This document shows, in pieces, positions 26,722 to 35,446 of a stretch of 64,000 nucleotides of DNA (position 1 is the first letter of the stretch; each line of letters starts with the position of its first letter). Both the position numbers and the translations under genes were made by a program. The DNA lies in assembly GCA_964630775.1 (NCBI GenBank), contig CAZVYY010000023.1, positions 1 to 64,000 of the forward strand. The letters are read 5' to 3'. The stretch is from Anaeroglomus sp964630775 (lineage in GTDB: Bacteria; Planctomycetota; Phycisphaerae; Sedimentisphaerales; Anaerohalosphaeraceae). The notes under the pieces are model-generated. The model had not been told where the DNA came from. It searched no databases and was given only the letters and a program-made list of their open reading frames with translations.

Positions 26722-27507
26722 ATGAAAACAAACAGGATGTGGGTAGTGGCAGCATTAGCGGTAGTCGCCGTTGCAGCGACCGGTTGCGTTTCACAGGCGC
26801 AACTCGACGACCTGAAGGCGCAGAATCGCATTCAGCAGGATCGGATTGCTCAACTGGAAAGCCAACTGGGCGATTGCAATCAGACCCTGGATCAGAAAAA
26901 CAAGGAATTGCAGGCACTGACCGGAAAAAGCGGCGCCGACCTGCAGGCCAAGAATGCATATATCGCGGCCCTCGAAGCCGATCTCGAACAGAAAAAAGCC
27001 ATGATTGCCAAGCTGCAGGAACAGCTCCTTCAGGGCGGCGCCCCCCTGCCGATGGAAATGAATGTCCTGCTCAAGGATTTCGCCAGCAGAAATCCCGATC
27101 TGGTCAGCTTTGATGAAGCAACCGGTTCGCTGAAATTCAAGAGCGACCTGCTGTTCAACCCCGGCAGCGATGAAGTCGCCGCCGCCGCCGTCAATGCACT
27201 GAAAACTCTGGCCGGCATTATGAACCAGCCTGAAGCCAAGCAGTTTGACATGGTCATTGTCGGTCACACCGATGATCTGAGAATCAGCCGGGCCGATACC
27301 AAACAGAAACATCCCACCAACTGGCATCTGTCGGTACACCGCTCGATTTCCGTGCTGAACATTCTGGCACAGAATCAGATTTCCGAAGAACGGATGTGTG
27401 CAAAAGGATACGGCGAATTCCGCCCCGCCGAACCCAACAAGCCCAACAAGCAGGGTAATGCGGCCAATCGTCGTGTTGAAATTTTCATTATCCCAAGCAG
27501 TCGCTAA
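26722..27507 (+). CDS. OmpA-like peptidoglycan-associated lipoprotein with coiled coil
   Basis: 261 residues. Signal peptide with lipobox (AVVAVAATGC), a heptad-like coiled coil (~25-105, QLDDLKAQNRIQQDRIAQLE), then an OmpA/MotB C-terminal domain: VIVGHTDDLRIS, NWHLSVHRSISVLNIL, and GYGEFRPAEPN...NRRVEIFI. It would bind peptidoglycan non-covalently from a lipid anchor. The HTDD and NRRVEI motifs contain the usual ligand residues. It precedes ndk by 10 bases. The coiled coil suggests oligomerisation or contact with a second envelope protein. Confidence 0.85.
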   Translation: MKTNRMWVVAALAVVAVAATGCVSQAQLDDLKAQNRIQQDRIAQLESQLGDCNQTLDQKNKELQALTGKSGADLQAKNAYIAALEADLEQKKAMIAKLQEQLLQGGAPLPMEMNVLLKDFASRNPDLVSFDEATGSLKFKSDLLFNPGSDEVAAAAVNALKTLAGIMNQPEAKQFDMVIVGHTDDLRISRADTKQKHPTNWHLSVHRSISVLNILAQNQISEERMCAKGYGEFRPAEPNKPNKQGNAANRRVEIFIIPSSR

Positions 27508-27517
27508 CCGTCCGGAA

Positions 27518-27976
27518 ATGGAAAAAACCTTAATCATCATCAAACCCGATGGGGTGCAGAGGCGCCTCATCGGGTTGATTTTAAGCCGGTTTGAACGCAA
27601 AGGCCTGCAGTTGGCCGCCGCCAAACTGATGCATATCTCGGAATCTCTGGCCCGCCGCCACTATGCCGTCCATGAAGGCAAGCCGTTTTTTGAAGGCGTC
27701 ACCCGATACCTCAGTTCGTCCCCTTCCCTGGTCATGGTATGGGCGGGTCCCGGGGCAATCCAGATATGCCGTAAACTGATGGGCAAGACCTTCGGCTGTG
27801 AAGCCGAACCGGGAACCATACGCGGTGATTTCGGCTGCAGCCGGGGCTATAACCTCGTTCACGGTTCAGACAGCCCGGAATCCGCCGCCTACGAAATCAG
27901 TCTGTATTTTACCCCCGAAGAAATCCTCACCTATCCGATCACCGACGAACCGTGGGTCTTCAATAATAATCAATAA
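27518..27976 (+). CDS. ndk: nucleoside diphosphate kinase
   Basis: 152 residues, standard for Ndk. It exchanges the gamma phosphate among nucleoside triphosphates through phospho-His115 (NLVHGSDSPESA). The N-terminus EKTLIIIKPDGVQRRLIG is canonical, so the ATG at 27518 is chosen over an upstream in-frame ATG at 27398 that would lie inside the OmpA-like gene. The substrate-loop differs slightly (GFCEAEPGTIRGDFG-like, here GCEAEPGTIRGDFG). Co-directional with the OmpA-like gene. Confidence 0.95.
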   Translation: MEKTLIIIKPDGVQRRLIGLILSRFERKGLQLAAAKLMHISESLARRHYAVHEGKPFFEGVTRYLSSSPSLVMVWAGPGAIQICRKLMGKTFGCEAEPGTIRGDFGCSRGYNLVHGSDSPESAAYEISLYFTPEEILTYPITDEPWVFNNNQ

Positions 27977-28041
27977 GCCCCCCGTCCGTCATCGATTCCG
28001 ATTGCCTCAGACCACCGCTTCTGTCAGTCCGTCGCCGCAGG

Positions 28042-31000
28042 TTACTGCGGCAGCCCTGACAGAATGCTGTCCAGCTCTGCCTGTTCCTGCGAGGTTAATC
28101 CGCCCAGCTTTTGATGCAATTCTTTGGCCTTGAGCAGCTCCTGGCGGGCTTCTTTGGCCTTGTTTAATTTGGCATAACATTTCCCAAGGCGGAACGTGCT
28201 GGCGGTCAGCTCGGGTTTAACCTGCGTCATTTCAGCATACAGCTTCGTACTTCGCAGGAAGTCCTCGGTCGCCTTCTGGAAATCTCCCAGCGTCATATAG
28301 ATCACCCCGCGTGTATCCACCAGGTCCGCATAGTTCGGCGTAATCTGAAGCACTTTATTGGCAAGCTCCAGCGCCTTTTCCGGCTTTTTCTGATACTGGC
28401 ACAGAATCCACGCCAGGTTGTTGGCGGCAATCGCCTGGGCCGGGTCCAGAGCCAGCGTCCGTTCATACATCTTGGCCGCCTGGTCGATATAATCCTGCCC
28501 ATGATACAGCATCGCCAGGGTAAACACCGCCTGCACATTCTGGTCATCTTTGTTCAATAAATCATTGAGCATCTGCTCGGCCTGTTTGGCAATGGCCGCA
28601 TCCTTTTTGATATCGATACGCTGCAAAACAACACTGATCGCCATAGCCGCGGAACGCTGAACATCCGGCTTGTCCATCCCTTCACGAAGAGCGGCCTGAA
28701 TTCCTTCAAGGGCTTTTTTCTGGTCGCCCGCGGAACTGTAAAGCTGAGCACAAACCAGCTCAGTCTGCGCCTTTTCCCGGTCAGCCATCGACACGCGAAG
28801 CGATTCAATATCCTTTTTGGATTCTTCCAGCCGTTCCAGCCCAATCAGGGTCTGGCACCGCAGGATGTACGAAGCGGGCGTATTCAGTTTGGCAACAACA
28901 TCGTTGCATAACTCAAGCGCCTTGTCGTTCTGTGCCTGGGCCGTATAAAGCTGCACTTTCGCAGCCAGCGCCGGCATCGATTCCGGCTGTCCGGCCAGAA
29001 GCTGGTCGATCAACTGCTCTGCCTTGACATAATCCTGTTCACGGATTTTCACTAACGCCAGAGCAAGCTGACGGTCCTGGTCCTGAGGCGATTTCTCTAA
29101 TTCTTTTTCCAGAATATCCGATACCGAGGTCAACTGCCCCTGACGCATGAAATATTCCATTTCCAGCTGTTTCAGGCGTGAATCCTGGTAGCCTTTGCGG
29201 GTCAGCCCCGTCAGGATTTCATAGCCCTGACGATATTCATTGTTGCGGTACAGGGCGGCAATCACAACCACCGCCGTATTTAAATCCTCCGGATCGCGGC
29301 TTAACGCTTCCAAATACGACTTCAGGGCAAGCTGACGATTCGCCGATGCCTCATGCGTCGCCGCCAGCAGAAGAATACACTGGCGGTCATCCGGATAGGA
29401 CCGAAGCGCCTCGCTCAAAAGATCCACAATCTGGGTATAATATTTCTGTTTCTCAAATCGCGCAAACCACAGCCGAGCCTGTTCGTATCGCCATTGGCGC
29501 CCCTGCTGACCTTCAATCTGCTTAATCTGATCAATCCACGACTGCAGTATTTCGGGCTTCTCGGTGGCCATTCCCGCATCCAGCAGCTTGCGCAGGATTG
29601 AAATCTGATCGGGGTTCTCCTTTGCCAGGCTCTTCAACGCTTCATACGCCTGCTCGCGTTTGCCGGTCAGGGCCTGGATATTGATTTTTTCCATTGCAGC
29701 ATCCAGCTTGTCCTGGGGCCGATCGGTCCTGGCGATAAAATCATCCAGCGTTGCCGCAGCTCCGCCGACATCCCCCTGCCGCATTTGAATCAGCACCAGC
29801 ACACGGACCATGTCCCAGTTGGGCTTACTTGCGGTCGCCTTGCGAAGCAGCTCAGCCGCTTCCGCTGTTTTGCCGTCCGCAATCAGATACTCGGCCTCGA
29901 GCAGAGTCGCCTGGGATTCATTCGGAAAATGCTGCCTGATATGAGCAGCCTGCTGCGCAGCCAGGTCTTTCTTCCCGGATTGCATGGCAGCCCGGAACAG
30001 CATGGCGCGAACGGACAGCGAATCCTGCTGCTGGAGAATCTGGTTCAAATCTTTTATCAGCATATCCCAGGAATCATCCGACACAGAAGCGGATGACAGA
30101 CGCTGCAGTCGCGTCTGCAGAATCAGCGACCCCGCCTCAGCGCTTTTGGGATTGAGCAGCAATGCCTTTCTTAAATGGGTCATCGCCAGGGTCCATTGCC
30201 GCTGGCGGGCCATCAAATCACCGGCCAGAAGCTGTCCCCGGAAGGATTCGCTCTGGGTATTTAAAAACGCACTGATGATCGCCGAAGCCGCCAGAATATC
30301 ACCGTTTTGGACCAGAGCATTCGCTGTACGAATCGCGGTATCTTCATCCTTGCGGCCCAGTTCATAGGCCTTGCGGAATGATCTGGCGGCAAGCCCCCAG
30401 TCCTTGTCTTTCTCAGCAATCACCCCTTCGATATAAACCAGAACCACTTCATTGACCTGGGCCTGACGCAGCTTGTCCACGCAGTCTTTCGCCCGGTCGG
30501 TCTTTTGACCCTGAATGAATAATTCCGCAGCAATGGGCAAAAAGTCCGTTGAGTCTTCACCGAGGGCCTTGAGTCCTTCCTCGGCAGCAGCAGCCATGTC
30601 TTCAGGCTTGCCGGCCGCCAGCACCATACGTGCCCGAAGCAGCCAGGCGGATACGTTGTCAGTCTCTTTGCTTAGAACGTCTTCCAGAAGCGCCCGGGTC
30701 TGTTCCGGCTGATTTGCCTTGAGCCATGCCTCCGCCAGAAGGATCTTCACATCCGTTTTATCCAGGTCGCATTTGCCGGCCTGAGTTAAATCCTCAGCCG
30801 CCTCCTGCGGTTTGCCCGCACGAATGCGATAATTGGCCCGCTGGATATAAGCAACCGCCGATGTCGGATTTTTCTCGATAGCCTGGCTCAGATACATTTC
30901 CGTCTGAGCCGCATCCCCGCCGTTTTGTTCCATAACCTGGGCCAGCAAATCATAGGCCGACACCAGCGTCGGATCATCCTTGAGCACCTGGTTAAGCTGC

Positions 31001-31521
31001 TCAATCGCCTTGTCGTTCTGTTTTTGCTGAATCATGCAGGCCGCCAGCAACTGGCGAATCTCGGCATTATTCTGCTTTTCAAGAAACCGTTCCGCGGTAA
31101 GCTGGCCTTCCCCCGGCAGACCGGCTATCCACAGATATATTCCAATCAGGTTCTTGGCCGCCTCCACGTTTTCACCCTGACGCAGGATGGCCCGATACGC
31201 ATTGACCGCCTGGTTGAGATTGGCCTGCTTGGCGGGCTTGATGCTCATCTGTGCCTGAGCATATTTCAGGAGAATATCCGTATCATCCGGGTGCACCCCC
31301 AGGTATTGGCCCAGAAACTGAGCCGCTTCGGGCCACTGCTTCTGTTCAAAAGCCACAAGCCCCTTCTCTTTGCCGATCTTGGCGCGATAATTACGGTTCC
31401 ACCCTCGCAATCCCAACACCGTTAATCCCAGTACTACAAGCGACAACACCAATACAATCAGCAGCGTCCAATTGACTTTCAGCCGAGCCATAGCTTTCTC
31501 CCTGTTCAATCCTTTGGGCAA
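28042..31521 (-). CDS. large membrane-anchored TPR protein of the exosortase/EPS locus
   Basis: 1159 residues. One N-terminal membrane helix (~18-38, LLIVLVLSLVVLGLTVLGLR) followed by ~20 TPR-type helical repeats across the whole remainder (for example AIEQLNQVLKDDPTLVSAYD, AYIQRANYRIRAGKPQEAAE, AKMYERTLALDPAQAIAANN). The arrangement recalls the PEP-CTERM-system TPR protein (PrsT type) found with exosortases. The start may be the internal ATG at residue 11 (MARLKVNW). It begins 3 bases after the sugar-transferase stop, implying translational coupling. Likely a periplasmic scaffold for polysaccharide export; substrate not visible. Confidence 0.8.
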   Translation of the reverse strand: MPKGLNREKAMARLKVNWTLLIVLVLSLVVLGLTVLGLRGWNRNYRAKIGKEKGLVAFEQKQWPEAAQFLGQYLGVHPDDTDILLKYAQAQMSIKPAKQANLNQAVNAYRAILRQGENVEAAKNLIGIYLWIAGLPGEGQLTAERFLEKQNNAEIRQLLAACMIQQKQNDKAIEQLNQVLKDDPTLVSAYDLLAQVMEQNGGDAAQTEMYLSQAIEKNPTSAVAYIQRANYRIRAGKPQEAAEDLTQAGKCDLDKTDVKILLAEAWLKANQPEQTRALLEDVLSKETDNVSAWLLRARMVLAAGKPEDMAAAAEEGLKALGEDSTDFLPIAAELFIQGQKTDRAKDCVDKLRQAQVNEVVLVYIEGVIAEKDKDWGLAARSFRKAYELGRKDEDTAIRTANALVQNGDILAASAIISAFLNTQSESFRGQLLAGDLMARQRQWTLAMTHLRKALLLNPKSAEAGSLILQTRLQRLSSASVSDDSWDMLIKDLNQILQQQDSLSVRAMLFRAAMQSGKKDLAAQQAAHIRQHFPNESQATLLEAEYLIADGKTAEAAELLRKATASKPNWDMVRVLVLIQMRQGDVGGAAATLDDFIARTDRPQDKLDAAMEKINIQALTGKREQAYEALKSLAKENPDQISILRKLLDAGMATEKPEILQSWIDQIKQIEGQQGRQWRYEQARLWFARFEKQKYYTQIVDLLSEALRSYPDDRQCILLLAATHEASANRQLALKSYLEALSRDPEDLNTAVVVIAALYRNNEYRQGYEILTGLTRKGYQDSRLKQLEMEYFMRQGQLTSVSDILEKELEKSPQDQDRQLALALVKIREQDYVKAEQLIDQLLAGQPESMPALAAKVQLYTAQAQNDKALELCNDVVAKLNTPASYILRCQTLIGLERLEESKKDIESLRVSMADREKAQTELVCAQLYSSAGDQKKALEGIQAALREGMDKPDVQRSAAMAISVVLQRIDIKKDAAIAKQAEQMLNDLLNKDDQNVQAVFTLAMLYHGQDYIDQAAKMYERTLALDPAQAIAANNLAWILCQYQKKPEKALELANKVLQITPNYADLVDTRGVIYMTLGDFQKATEDFLRSTKLYAEMTQVKPELTASTFRLGKCYAKLNKAKEARQELLKAKELHQKLGGLTSQEQAELDSILSGLPQ

Positions 31522-31524
31522 CGA

Positions 31525-33132
31525 TTAACCAAACTGTTTAAGGAACTGATGCAGCAGGTGCAGCACCGTTCGTACGCAAATCCGCACATCCATCCACAAA
31601 TTCAGATTGCGGACATATTCCATATCATAATACACCCACTCCTGAAAATCCATCCCGATTTTTCGGGTTCGGCTGATTTGCCACAACCCGGTAATCCCCG
31701 GACGCACCGAAAGCCGGGCATCCCGCCACGCCGGACAGGTCCGATTTTCACGATCTGGCGACGGGCGAGGCCCCACTACACTCATCTGCCCCAGCAAAAC
31801 ATTGATAAACTGGGGAATTTCGTCAATACAGGTATCCCGCAAAAACTTGCCTATCCCCGTAATCCGCGGGTCATCTTCAATCTTGAACTGAGGCCCATCC
31901 ACCTGATTCACCACCCGCAGGCGATCCTGCAGGGCATCGGCCTGGACAATCATCGTCCTGAATTTCAGACAATCGAATTCCACCCCATGTTGCCCCTGCC
32001 GGCGGGCCGGATAAAATATCGGCCCCGGCGAAGTCAACTTGATGAGCGCCGCCACAATCAAAAAAATAGGCGTCGATAAAATCAAAACCACCAGGGAAAA
32101 CAGGATATCGACAATCCGTTTGAGAAACCGTGCATAAGACCAAATCGACCACTGCCGAAACGACTGAACAGAATCGGCGGCCTTGAATAAATATGAGGAC
32201 TCCGTCAAAAGACCATTCTCGAATTTACAGTCCTGCTGCCTCCAGATAACCCGATTTCGAACCACTTGATCCGACGCAATTTCCACGCCGGGTCCGATGA
32301 TGGAGTGCTTGACAATCGCTCCGGAATGAAGCCTGACTCCATCACACAGAATCACCGGCCCTGTCAGAATCACATCCCGTTCCACATGTACATCCTGTCC
32401 CCAGAGTACGGTTCCAGTCGCACGGACGGATTCATGCAAATCATGCCGCACGGGAACTTCGAATTCCTCAAAAGCCTCATCCGATAACAACGACAGCAGC
32501 CCTTTTTCGCTGTCCAGATCACGCACAGCCCCGGCTGCACTGAAATGAAGGCATTTGGCGCCGGCCTGATTGGCATTTTGCAGCCAGCTATCAACATCGA
32601 ATAGTTCTGCCAGCGAGGGATGCCGGGCCAGCAGCCGCCGATGGACCAGAATATGATGCGGCTGGCCTGCCGCCTCGATTCGAGGTTCAATCCCGTCATA
32701 ATAAGGCCTGCTGACACCGGCCAGATACCCTTTGTCCGTCAGGCGGGCTGTCTCATAAAACGCCGACAGTTCCTCCGCCGCCTGAATGGTAATCACATCT
32801 GCATTGACACTGCCGGCGATGGTATCAAACACCTCCGACGACAGGCTCGTTAAAAATCGGGCATTATGAATCAGCAGATAGTTCGATCCGGATTCAGCCG
32901 TATTCAGGTTTGCCATCATCCGTCCGCCAAACACCCCGGGAACAGCCGCTGCGTGTTTATCGCCCTGCAGGGACGGCATCAGGATTCGTACTTGCCCCCA
33001 CGACTGCCGGGTTTGCCTGGCCAGAAAAACCGTCCACAGGTTTTCACGACCCGGCACATCGGCGGCCAGCCGATTCCACGGCCCCAAACCGCTTCGCCCC
33101 TCATACATTTCTGGAAATATCAATAGCTGCAT
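31525..33132 (-). CDS. polyprenyl-phosphate sugar-1-phosphate transferase with nucleotidyltransferase-like/beta-helix N-terminus
   Basis: 535 residues. The C-terminal ~210 residues are a bacterial sugar transferase (monotopic phosphoglycosyl transferase): membrane segment ~338-362, KFRTM (390-394), catalytic Asp437-Glu438 in CIDEIPQFINVLLGQMSVVG, then RPGITGLWQ (477-485). This enzyme class starts polysaccharide assembly on undecaprenyl phosphate. Residues ~1-215 look like a nucleotidyltransferase-type fold without recognisable catalytic motifs (NYLLIHNARFL, VRDLDSEKGLL), and ~235-298 are left-handed beta-helix hexapeptides (VHVERDVILTGPVILCDGVR). The usual WbaP-type PSE/CoA-binding-like N-terminus is missing. 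Follows the BY-kinase by 25 bases. Confidence 0.85.
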   Translation of the reverse strand: MQLLIFPEMYEGRSGLGPWNRLAADVPGRENLWTVFLARQTRQSWGQVRILMPSLQGDKHAAAVPGVFGGRMMANLNTAESGSNYLLIHNARFLTSLSSEVFDTIAGSVNADVITIQAAEELSAFYETARLTDKGYLAGVSRPYYDGIEPRIEAAGQPHHILVHRRLLARHPSLAELFDVDSWLQNANQAGAKCLHFSAAGAVRDLDSEKGLLSLLSDEAFEEFEVPVRHDLHESVRATGTVLWGQDVHVERDVILTGPVILCDGVRLHSGAIVKHSIIGPGVEIASDQVVRNRVIWRQQDCKFENGLLTESSYLFKAADSVQSFRQWSIWSYARFLKRIVDILFSLVVLILSTPIFLIVAALIKLTSPGPIFYPARRQGQHGVEFDCLKFRTMIVQADALQDRLRVVNQVDGPQFKIEDDPRITGIGKFLRDTCIDEIPQFINVLLGQMSVVGPRPSPDRENRTCPAWRDARLSVRPGITGLWQISRTRKIGMDFQEWVYYDMEYVRNLNLWMDVRICVRTVLHLLHQFLKQFG

Positions 33133-33157
33133 AGACTCAGATTTCTACCGATTAAGA

Positions 33158-35446
33158 TTATGCCGGATTCTCGCCGTGCGGCTTGTCGGTCGCATGGGAC
33201 AGCAGCAGGAAATCGGATCGTTCTTTTTTCGGCTTCCGTTTGGCCTCCGGCCGCTGATGATATCCATAACCGTACCCATAACCGTACCCATAGCGGCGGT
33301 AGTTCTGGTGCAGCTTGACATTATTCACCACCGTCCCCAGAACGCGAATACCTGCCATGTTAATACGTTCTATGGCCTGACGTATCTCCGGATGCGATGT
33401 CCTGCCCACAAAGCTGACCATCACGATGCCATCGGCCATCTTGCCCCACAGCAGCGCATCGGCAAACGCCAGCACCGGCGGCGTATCAATAATCACCACA
33501 TCAAAATGATTGGCCAGATCCCGAATCCGCTGGATCGTGGATTTCTGACTCAGCAGGTCCGCGGCATCCGTCGCGTTGCGTTCATCCGCCGCCAAAATCG
33601 ACAGGCCGTCGCCGTTGAGGCTGGTCAGCACTTTGCGGACGTCGGCACCGAAAAGATAATCCTGAAGTCCCCGGTTATGTTCGGGCAAATCCAGCTTATA
33701 GGCAATGTCCGGCTTGCGCAGGTCACCGTCTATCAGCAGGGTGCGCTGGCCGGCATGGGCAAAGCTGGTGGCAAGGTTAATCGAAAATGTCGTCTTGCCG
33801 TCGCCTTTGCCGGCACTGCTGACGACAATAATCTTATGTGCTTCGCTGCCCATCAGACTCAGGTTGGCACGGATGGTCTGGAAGTCATCCACCAGTTGCT
33901 GGCCCAGCAGCTTGCGGTCAATTTCCTTGGGGCACGTCGTTGTCCCGATAATCCGAACCCCAATCCGGCGGGCTACTTCATCCGGGGCATGGAGACGCTT
34001 GTCGGCTTTCTCCAGCAGAAACGCCAGACCAAAACTCAGGGCAAAACCCGCAAATACCGAGGCCGCTGCAATTTTTTTCAGCTTGCCCTCGGCCGGAATG
34101 CTGTTGGCCTGGAATGCGATGGAAATACGCGCCGGGCGTTTGCTTTCGATGACCAGTTCCTCGATACGGCGAACCACTTCATTGTACCGCGTCTTGGTCT
34201 GCTCAAGCTGTTCTTTCTCATCATCAATATTAAACTGCCGGCGCCCCAGGCTGATAGTCGCCATATCCTGTTCATTGATCTTGTCGGTCAGCTTCTTTTC
34301 GTATTCGGTTATCTGGACCAGTTCGTTTTCCAGCTCGGATAGTTTGCGTTTTTGCGAACGGGACTGTTCCACCTGCAAATTCGCCTCCACCTGCACGGCG
34401 ACTTCCTTGAGCTTTTCATCATACCGGCTCTGCAATGTCTGCAGCATCTCACGCCGACGCCGCATTTCCGGGTGAGTATCCACCATGTTCTGCTGACCGG
34501 CATTGACCAGTTCTTCATACCGGCGGATATCGGTCGCCAGCGCCTGTATCGCCGGGTCAGACTGGATAATCGCCGACTTGCGGCTGACCAGCTCATACGA
34601 CAGCGGCTCATTCGGCTCATTACTTTTGTATATCTCAATCTGGCTTTCCAGCGCCATCTTGCGGATATTGATTGTAATCAGTTCCTTCTGAAGACTGGCC
34701 ACCTGCTCAAACATCATCTGCTGTCGCGGGGTTAATTCCCCCGACCCGAATTCATCCACCAGCCGTCGAATGGTGTCCCGCTGGCTGTCCATCTTGACTT
34801 GCAGATTCTTGCGTTCCTGCTCCAGGTTGCCCAGCTTGGTATCTTCGCCTTCCTTTTCCGAACTGACCGCTATCGTTTTATAATTCTGAATAATCGAATT
34901 CAGGATTTTTTCCGACTCGGGGTAATACTGCGCCGGACTGGACATTTCCAGCAAAATCAGGTTGCTGTTGCGCTGCGGCTGAATGACAATTTCCCCATTT
35001 GCCACCGCCTCGCGCAGCCGCATGCGGTGGTCGGTAACACCTTCAAAAAATTTCAATCCCTGACTATGCAGTTCATCCGCCACACGATTCAGAACCACAT
35101 CGCTGGACATAACCACCGCCTGGGTATTCTTGAATGCATCATAATTCGGCAGCGGCCGTTCAGACTCGGAATTGCTGTACAAAATCGCCGGAATAATCGG
35201 TGCAATCTCAATCGCCGCCTGCGTCTTGTACTGCGTACCGACAAACCGCAGCGCCCCCGCCAGCCCGCCACCAGACACCGGCAGCAGAATCAGCAATATC
35301 AGCAGCCATCGCCGCTTGAGCATCCCCACAATATCAAACCCCCCGTCAGCAGACTGCGGCGGCTGAAATGATTCCGCCCCGCCTTCATACTGTACAATCT
35401 GCTGATTGTCGAACTCAAAATCCTGTCTGGCTTGATTATCATTCAT
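33158..35446 (-). CDS. Wzz/GumC-type chain-length regulator fused to BY-kinase
   Basis: 762 residues. Membrane helices at ~45-68 and ~459-478 flank a periplasmic Wzz region with long coiled coils (~200-430). The cytoplasmic kinase has Walker A SSAGKGDGKTT (543-553), Walker A' LLIDGDLR (571-578) and Walker B VVIIDTPP (650-657). A tyrosine cluster (716-729, YRRYGYGYGYGYGY) followed by a basic tail supplies the autophosphorylation sites. BY-kinases control polysaccharide length and export. Its ATG overlaps the exosortase stop as ATGA. The Gly-Tyr repeat is encoded by a near-perfect 6-base tandem repeat, so its length may vary among strains. Confidence 0.92.
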   Translation of the reverse strand: MNDNQARQDFEFDNQQIVQYEGGAESFQPPQSADGGFDIVGMLKRRWLLILLILLPVSGGGLAGALRFVGTQYKTQAAIEIAPIIPAILYSNSESERPLPNYDAFKNTQAVVMSSDVVLNRVADELHSQGLKFFEGVTDHRMRLREAVANGEIVIQPQRNSNLILLEMSSPAQYYPESEKILNSIIQNYKTIAVSSEKEGEDTKLGNLEQERKNLQVKMDSQRDTIRRLVDEFGSGELTPRQQMMFEQVASLQKELITINIRKMALESQIEIYKSNEPNEPLSYELVSRKSAIIQSDPAIQALATDIRRYEELVNAGQQNMVDTHPEMRRRREMLQTLQSRYDEKLKEVAVQVEANLQVEQSRSQKRKLSELENELVQITEYEKKLTDKINEQDMATISLGRRQFNIDDEKEQLEQTKTRYNEVVRRIEELVIESKRPARISIAFQANSIPAEGKLKKIAAASVFAGFALSFGLAFLLEKADKRLHAPDEVARRIGVRIIGTTTCPKEIDRKLLGQQLVDDFQTIRANLSLMGSEAHKIIVVSSAGKGDGKTTFSINLATSFAHAGQRTLLIDGDLRKPDIAYKLDLPEHNRGLQDYLFGADVRKVLTSLNGDGLSILAADERNATDAADLLSQKSTIQRIRDLANHFDVVIIDTPPVLAFADALLWGKMADGIVMVSFVGRTSHPEIRQAIERINMAGIRVLGTVVNNVKLHQNYRRYGYGYGYGYGYHQRPEAKRKPKKERSDFLLLSHATDKPHGENPA

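Noticed and set aside
27398..27517. Upstream extension of ndk
   Set aside because: It overlaps the OmpA-like gene in another frame; all Ndk proteins start close to the KTLIIIKPDG segment, which begins right after the ATG at 27518.
32670..32695. GGTTCAATCC-like T-arm suggesting a tRNA
   Set aside because: It lies inside the sugar-transferase gene and no acceptor or anticodon stem could be found around it.
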